From positions 1 through 35,773 of the IMG/VR virus record IMGVR_UViG_3300022866_000003: DNA of 35,773 nt; one strand, 5' to 3'. Position numbers and translations under genes: made by a program. Positions 31,896-35,773 of this stretch are shown piece by piece. The notes under the pieces were generated by a model. It made no database searches. It had not been told where the DNA came from and saw nothing but the letters and a program-made list of their open reading frames with translations. The DNA comes from a virus. Numbering within the stretch: position 1 is the first letter of the stretch; the number at the start of each line of letters is the position of its first letter.

Positions 31896-33523
31896 TATGA
31901 ATTCTTCCCTATTTTTAAAAATAAATCTATCTTTTGAATACTTACACTCTCGTTGTCAATCGTGGCTTTTACTCCAAATGCAAAGGTTTCACCATGTCCT
32001 CCTAAAGGAACCCTAACTTCTTGTACACCAAGACCTACTGAGGAGTAACTACTTACTGCATATAATGATGTAGTAGAAGCAAATTTAGCATAGACACCTG
32101 TACCTAAGTCTCGTGATAATACTACTGTTCTAGGGTTAAGGGTATAATCATACCCATACTCAAAGGTAAAGTCTTGTGTACCAGAACCAATAACTAATAA
32201 CTTAGCCTTCTTTAAGAACTTCTTAGATACTCCACCACCTACATCAGAGAAGGGAGACTTATAAGTAAGTAGATAGGTAGCAGTATTATCTCTATAGCCA
32301 GTATACTCTCCTATACCTCCAGGTACTCCTATGTATAACTTCCTTGTTCCAGTTGTTGCAAAGCCAGTAAACATATCTCCATTATCTAAAGACCAAGTAG
32401 TTATTCTAGCAGCACCATTAGGTAATTCTGTCCTTAAATCTACGTAGACCATAATCTTAGATGCAGGGAAGGTTAATAAATAGAATGCTTCCTTCTCATA
32501 GTAGACTGACTTAATGTTATCAAAGTTAGGTTCAGCTGTCATGTAGTCAACAAGAGTTTCTCTAATGTTTAAAGATAGCTCTCTCAGAGGCATAGACTTC
32601 TCTTGTACAGTCCTTTTAAGCGATCTGATACCAGACTTCGATAAATAGATTAAATCCGTACCAGTGGCTTGTATGGAGTCCCTAGACACACATCCTACTC
32701 CACCTATTGTATCAGCTAATACCATGGTTGAGGGAGTACCAGCTCCTGAATAAATTACTATATTCTCTTTACAGAAGATAATTAAGAATCCATTATGCTG
32801 TGCTAATCCTACTATCTCATCACTGTTACCTACGACACTACTTATGTCTAAGACTCCTGTATCACCTGTAGTAAAGTTAGCAGGGTCCAGTAAGTCAGAC
32901 CAGAAGATAGTATGTTTATTTTCTGATAATCCTGCTACCCATGTTCTACCATAAGATGATAACATAGTATCAGGATCAAAGGTAGTTACTCCTGCAGGTA
33001 TAGTTCCATACCCGTCAGTTCCAATACGTTGCCATATATATGTACTAGCTAATGCTCCTGAGGTAGCCTTTCTATAAACCATTGCTCTATGAGACTTCTG
33101 CACAGCAAAACCATTAATGACTCCTAGTCCACCTAGTCCTTCTGATGCTGATACAAACTGCCATCTATTAGCTGTAAAGGTTAATGTTACTGGTGTCTCC
33201 TGGTCAGCTATATAGAAAAGAGATGTTGTTAATGTTGTAGTCCCTGTATATAACTTTAAGTTACCTGCTGAAAATTCAACAATACCACCTGCAGTAGTTC
33301 TAAACTCATAAAGAGATTCTATATTATTAGTAGAAGTTAAGTCTCCTGGTACTGTAGTAAGTAGATTATATCCTTGTCTACTTCCTAGTCTACCATATTG
33401 ATCAATAATACAGTTGTTAGCTTTACTAGCATAGCCACTATCTAATCCTACCTTAGCATCCTGAGTATTTAAACCAAGGAATCCTGGAGAGAGTAAGCTA
33501 ATCGGCTGTAATTGTCCTGCCAC
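31895..33523 (-). CDS. Tail tubular protein B (T7 gp12-like)
   Basis: 542 aa beta-rich tail nozzle protein. Starts with ISLLSPGFLGLNTQDAKVGLD and NNCIIDQYGRLGSRQGYNLL, the familiar N-terminus of gp12 homologues in marine podoviruses. The repeated beta pattern continues through the middle and the C-terminus ends FGVKATIDNESVSIQKI. Shares one base with tail tube A upstream, as in T7-type gene order. Confidence 0.85.
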   Translation of the reverse strand: MAGQLQPISLLSPGFLGLNTQDAKVGLDSGYASKANNCIIDQYGRLGSRQGYNLLTTVPGDLTSTNNIESLYEFRTTAGGIVEFSAGNLKLYTGTTTLTTSLFYIADQETPVTLTFTANRWQFVSASEGLGGLGVINGFAVQKSHRAMVYRKATSGALASTYIWQRIGTDGYGTIPAGVTTFDPDTMLSSYGRTWVAGLSENKHTIFWSDLLDPANFTTGDTGVLDISSVVGNSDEIVGLAQHNGFLIIFCKENIVIYSGAGTPSTMVLADTIGGVGCVSRDSIQATGTDLIYLSKSGIRSLKRTVQEKSMPLRELSLNIRETLVDYMTAEPNFDNIKSVYYEKEAFYLLTFPASKIMVYVDLRTELPNGAARITTWSLDNGDMFTGFATTGTRKLYIGVPGGIGEYTGYRDNTATYLLTYKSPFSDVGGGVSKKFLKKAKLLVIGSGTQDFTFEYGYDYTLNPRTVVLSRDLGTGVYAKFASTTSLYAVSSYSSVGLGVQEVRVPLGGHGETFAFGVKATIDNESVSIQKIDLFLKIGKNS

Positions 33524-34167
33524 TATACAGCCTGCCAGATAGTTTCATAAGGTTTCTGACCTGCTTCAATAGCAATGTAATCAGAAAGAAGTCTTTGATA
33601 CCTCATCTCTTGGTCCTGCATTCCCCCGTCTTCCCCTCTTTCACTAATAGCCCTAGCGATTGTTCCTTCTATAATTAACTGAGCAGGAACTAATGATGAT
33701 TCATCAGGTAATAGTAAGTCCTCTTGAGGTAATACCACATTAATCCTAATGGTATATTCCTTATCAGGTATAGGGTAAAGATCAACTTGAGAGTCACCAG
33801 CAGAGTCTACTCCGTTAAAAGCATAGTACTGTGGTGCACCTTTTGTTGTTACTTCAGAGAAACCAAAGGCTTCATCCATCCATTCAGTAGGTCTTAGAAA
33901 CATCCATGACTTTGTTGAAGCATTATAAGCATCAAGAACTCTAAAGCGTGTGCCAGAACCAGTAAGTGCCCAGTTAAACAGACCATCTACAGTAGTTACA
34001 GTATAAGTATATCTTAGAACTTTCCAGTTCCATGAGTTTTCTATTTCATTCTTAGTTACATTAACAAGATCAGAAATTAAGGATGAGTACTCATTCTCAG
34101 CTAGAGAAGATACCTGCTCTTCTCTGAGTCTAACTAATACTTTGTTTACTATTTCAAGATATGTCAT
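33523..34167 (-). CDS. Tail tubular protein A (T7 gp11-like)
   Basis: 214 aa adaptor between portal and nozzle. Begins MTYLEIVNKVLVRLREEQVS, followed by LVNVTKNEIENSWNW, both typical of gp11 proteins. The middle is beta-rich and the C-terminal helix carries RYQRLLSDYIAIEAGQKP. Length is similar to T7 gp11 (196). Confidence 0.88.
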   Translation of the reverse strand: MTYLEIVNKVLVRLREEQVSSLAENEYSSLISDLVNVTKNEIENSWNWKVLRYTYTVTTVDGLFNWALTGSGTRFRVLDAYNASTKSWMFLRPTEWMDEAFGFSEVTTKGAPQYYAFNGVDSAGDSQVDLYPIPDKEYTIRINVVLPQEDLLLPDESSLVPAQLIIEGTIARAISERGEDGGMQDQEMRYQRLLSDYIAIEAGQKPYETIWQAV

Positions 34168-34180
34168 TGTTTATCCTTAG

Positions 34181-34456
34181 TTACCATTTAACTTTATCTG
34201 CCCAGTAAGCAGCACTTGTCTTTCCTTTTGCTATATTTTTACGGTGTCTTGCTTTAAATGATTTACGTTTAGCTTTCATTTTATCTGATTCTCCTGATTT
34301 AGGAGCACCTGCAGTAGAAGCTCCTGCCTCTCCAAATCTAATCATTCTATCTTTGCCACCATCTTTAATAAGAACTACATGAGACTTTTTACCTTTAGTA
34401 GATCTTTTAGGTTTATTATAACCTGCAAATGTTTCACCTCTATAATCTATACTCAT
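34181..34456 (-). CDS. Small Lys-rich conserved phage protein
   Basis: 91 aa. HVVLIKDGGKDRMIRFGEAG and the ending KSFKARHRKNIAKGKTSAAYWADKVKW form a recognisable small domain found in many marine phages and some giant viruses, of unknown function. Very basic. It starts on the stop of the next gene upstream (TAATG). Confidence 0.7.
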   Translation of the reverse strand: MSIDYRGETFAGYNKPKRSTKGKKSHVVLIKDGGKDRMIRFGEAGASTAGAPKSGESDKMKAKRKSFKARHRKNIAKGKTSAAYWADKVKW

Positions 34457-34620
34457 TAATAACCCAGGCTCATACTTTTTTTAGCTACCTTTTTAACTTT
34501 AGCTTTGCTTTTACTTTTAGTATGACTATACCCTTTTGCTTTTAACTCAAGATGTCTTTTCTTAGTAGTTACCATTACTCCTTTTCCTGCTTTACTATAC
34601 ATCATATGTGGTAATTTCAT
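34456..34620 (-). CDS. 54-aa Lys-rich protein
   Basis: MKLPHMMYSKAGKGVMVTTK followed by repeated Lys-Ser-Lys-Ala units. TAATG and ATGA overlaps with both neighbours support translation, though the gene is short. Probably binds nucleic acid; no family recognised. Confidence 0.65.
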   Translation of the reverse strand: MKLPHMMYSKAGKGVMVTTKKRHLELKAKGYSHTKSKSKAKVKKVAKKSMSLGY

Positions 34621-34874
34621 GTAGTTTTCCTTTTTTTCTTATCTGATTCTTTCTTTAAGTTAGCACTAGCTGATTGTTTCTTTAAGTTACTCATTCTGTT
34701 GTCCATTGCATTATCATTCTTGTGTGAAGCTTGTCTTGAATCACCTGTCTTAAGTCCTAGTTTAGTTCTTGCTGCATTACGTGATGCTCGTTGCTTAACT
34801 CTCTTCTTCTTATTCTTCTTTTCCCAAGCGAGTTCTTTATCGTAATCTCTCTTACCCTTAGTCATGTATGGCAT
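34617..34874 (-). CDS. Basic HNH-like phage protein (probably catalytically dead)
   Basis: 85 aa. RDYDKELAWEKKNKKKRVKQRASRNAARTK in sections, then LGLKTGDSRQASHKNDNAMDNRMSNL, resembles a family of small basic phage proteins with an HHKNGNxxDNRxxNL HNH-type core. Here the first catalytic His of the pair reads Ser (ASHK), so nuclease activity is doubtful. Lies between holin and the two Lys-rich genes. Confidence 0.6.
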   Translation of the reverse strand: MPYMTKGKRDYDKELAWEKKNKKKRVKQRASRNAARTKLGLKTGDSRQASHKNDNAMDNRMSNLKKQSASANLKKESDKKKRKTT

Positions 34875-35269
34875 TATTTAGTTAATCCTTTCATTTTCTC
34901 GAATGTTCTCATAGAACCTAATCCTAATAAACCCATTAGTACCGTCATTAAACTACTCATATCAAAGACAGGTAGCTCTGGTATTACTGTTCCTGACCAA
35001 GCAGCTAAAAACATAATGAGGGGTACACCAACAAAGTGCCAAGCCATTGCTACTCCACATACCCATCCTATGAATGGTCGCCATCCTGCTACCCATACGG
35101 TTCTATGAGCTGCTTCTATTTTATTAGTATCTGCCTGTGCTAGGTTGAGTTGTGTTGCATTAGCAATAAGCTCTGCCTCTATAGCTTGTTTTGCTTTACT
35201 TGCACCATTCTTGTCTGGGATGACTCTATCAATCACAGTGGAGATTAGTGGTAATAGTATGTTTAGCAT
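34874..35269 (-). CDS. Holin (three-helix, GTA type)
   Basis: 131 aa. A short amphipathic start with LIPLISTVIDRVIPDKN-like sequence, an Ala/Glu helix (KAKQAIEAELIANATQLNLA), then RTVWVAGWRPFIGWVCGVAMAW and two more membrane spans (VPLIMFLAAWSG, SLMTVLMGLLGLGSM). The W-x-x-GWRPFIGW motif marks the 3TM holin family used for cell exit by phages and gene transfer agents. It times release by opening the inner membrane. Confidence 0.88.
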   Translation of the reverse strand: MLNILLPLISTVIDRVIPDKNGASKAKQAIEAELIANATQLNLAQADTNKIEAAHRTVWVAGWRPFIGWVCGVAMAWHFVGVPLIMFLAAWSGTVIPELPVFDMSSLMTVLMGLLGLGSMRTFEKMKGLTK

Positions 35270-35392
35270 TTAGTAAGACCATCCATATAATAGACAAGCA
35301 ATAATAGGAGTAATAGGTAATGCTACTAGTAATGCTAAAGACCAGACAACTGGTTTTCCTAATAGTCTAGCTAGGTAACTCATATTTTCCAT
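35270..35392 (-). CDS. 40-aa membrane protein
   Basis: MENMSYLARLLGKPVVWSLA, then a hydrophobic run to the end (LLVALPITPIIACLLYGWSY): one or two membrane spans. An alternative ATG lies 9 nt downstream. The stop abuts the holin start. Possible antiholin or accessory lysis peptide, by position only. Confidence 0.6.
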   Translation of the reverse strand: MENMSYLARLLGKPVVWSLALLVALPITPIIACLLYGWSY

Positions 35393-35550
35393 CCATGTGA
35401 TACAGACCACAGATAAACTAAAGCAACTAAAGCCATAGCAAGTATTCCCCTAACTGATAGTTTACCAAACTCAGCAAACTTTTCATTAAGCCATTCACTT
35501 AAGCCTTCTTTAATAGCTTTCTTATGTTCCTCTGGAGTCATGTTTAGCAT
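35380..35550 (-). CDS. 56-aa membrane protein
   Basis: An N-terminal charged helix (MLNMTPEEHKKAIKEGLSEW, NEKFAEFGK) and a single C-terminal membrane span (GILAMALVALVYLWSV). Overlaps the 40-aa gene by 13 nt and the Cys-rich gene by 7 nt. Probably part of the lysis cluster. Confidence 0.6.
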   Translation of the reverse strand: MLNMTPEEHKKAIKEGLSEWLNEKFAEFGKLSVRGILAMALVALVYLWSVSHGWKI

Positions 35551-35621
35551 CCCTTACATTGACACTCTTTGCATTTACATTCTTTACATTTACACATAGT
35601 CACTCCCTCTTTGATTGTCAT
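35544..35621 (-). CDS. Cysteine-rich micropeptide (metallothionein-like)
   Basis: 25 aa: eight leading residues (MTIKEGVT), then a MCK start followed by CKCKECKCKECQCKGC, seven cysteines in the last 16 residues arranged as CxC and CxxC with lysine between. A second ATG at residue 9 would give 17 aa. The first ATG shares a base with the stop of the exported-protein gene (TAATG). Such spacing could bind zinc, copper or an iron-sulfur cluster. No family known to me. Confidence 0.55.
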   Translation of the reverse strand: MTIKEGVTMCKCKECKCKECQCKGC

Positions 35622-35773
35622 TATAAAGATTCCACATCTACACCAATAAACCATTTCTTTGGCATAGGAATCACTTGGTTCTGTACATCATCAGGAAAAG
35701 CTACATATATATGAGTATCCCCTAATTTAGTATTCCAACATCCTGTATGACTATTACCATTCTCTGTAGCAAT
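35621..35773 (-). CDS. Small exported protein, 3' part (second copy of its end)
   Basis: The same gene that begins at 301. In the unit genome 35621-35646 supplies the last codons (WFIGVDVESL then TAA), and 35647-35773 duplicates bases 1-127. Listed separately because the window cuts the gene. Confidence 0.8.
   Translation of the reverse strand: MATENGNSHTGCWNTKLGDTHIYVAFPDDVQNQVIPMPKKWFIGVDVESL
35647..35773. repeat. Right copy of 127-bp terminal direct repeat
   Basis: Identical to bases 1-127; should be removed when the genome is closed. Confidence 0.95.

Noticed and set aside
1-35773. 127-bp ends as true terminal repeats
   Set aside because: Length equals a standard k-mer and the repeat interrupts a gene; kept only as a question.
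1-35773. tRNA genes, CRISPR arrays, integrase and attachment sites
   Set aside because: Looked for T-loop GGTTCGA-type motifs, regularly spaced direct repeats and recombinase motifs; none seen.

Overview
The window is essentially one complete genome of a small podovirus (T7-like morphogenesis genes, short tail). The first and last 127 bases are identical, and one exported-protein gene is only whole when the ends are joined, so the map is circular with a unit of 35,646 bp. The DNA is AT-rich. T7-type tail tubes and internal core proteins, a B12-dependent ribonucleotide reductase and familiar marine-phage tail-fibre domains suggest a virus of marine bacterioplankton. It recalls the RNA-polymerase-less HTVC010P-type pelagiphages, but that comparison is from memory and the host cannot be named from sequence.

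Layout: there are two opposed gene blocks and one 722-bp control region (10892-11613). To the right (+ strand, 11614-25383) lies the early/replication block. It holds a run of very small unknown proteins punctuated by intrinsic terminators, then an ArdC-like antirestriction protein, TOPRIM primase, DnaB-type helicase, a family A DNA polymerase split into two genes by an 81-codon ORF, SSB, 5'-3' exonuclease, endonuclease I, a metallophosphoesterase, a DUF3310 (gp1.7-like) protein and class II ribonucleotide reductase. To the left (- strand, 10891 down to 1 and on from 35646 to 25384) lies the late block: small basic protein, small terminase candidate, lysozyme-like protein, large terminase, portal, zinc ribbon, scaffold, major capsid, tail fibre, Gly-rich adhesin, exported protein, Cys-rich micropeptide, two small membrane proteins, holin, three small Lys-rich proteins, tail tubes A and B, collar protein and the internal virion proteins. 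The two blocks meet tail to tail at 25383/25384 with no gap.

There is no RNA polymerase, integrase or lysogeny repressor that I recognise. Transcription probably relies on the host sigma-70 enzyme. Reading both strands I find five copies of one extended promoter, TTGA[CG]T-N14-TGN-TATA[AC]T-N2-TA[AG]TAT. They sit before the late block, before the zinc-ribbon/scaffold/capsid genes, before the primase operon, before ssb, and before the DUF3310/reductase operon. Two of them place the expected transcription start on the A of the start codon of a gene that lacks a Shine-Dalgarno sequence, which predicts leaderless mRNAs. A strong UUCG-capped hairpin directly follows the capsid gene, as Tphi does in T7.

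Most genes overlap by 1-20 nt (TAATG, ATGA) and have a GGAG ribosome site, so several starts were placed inside longer open frames on that basis.
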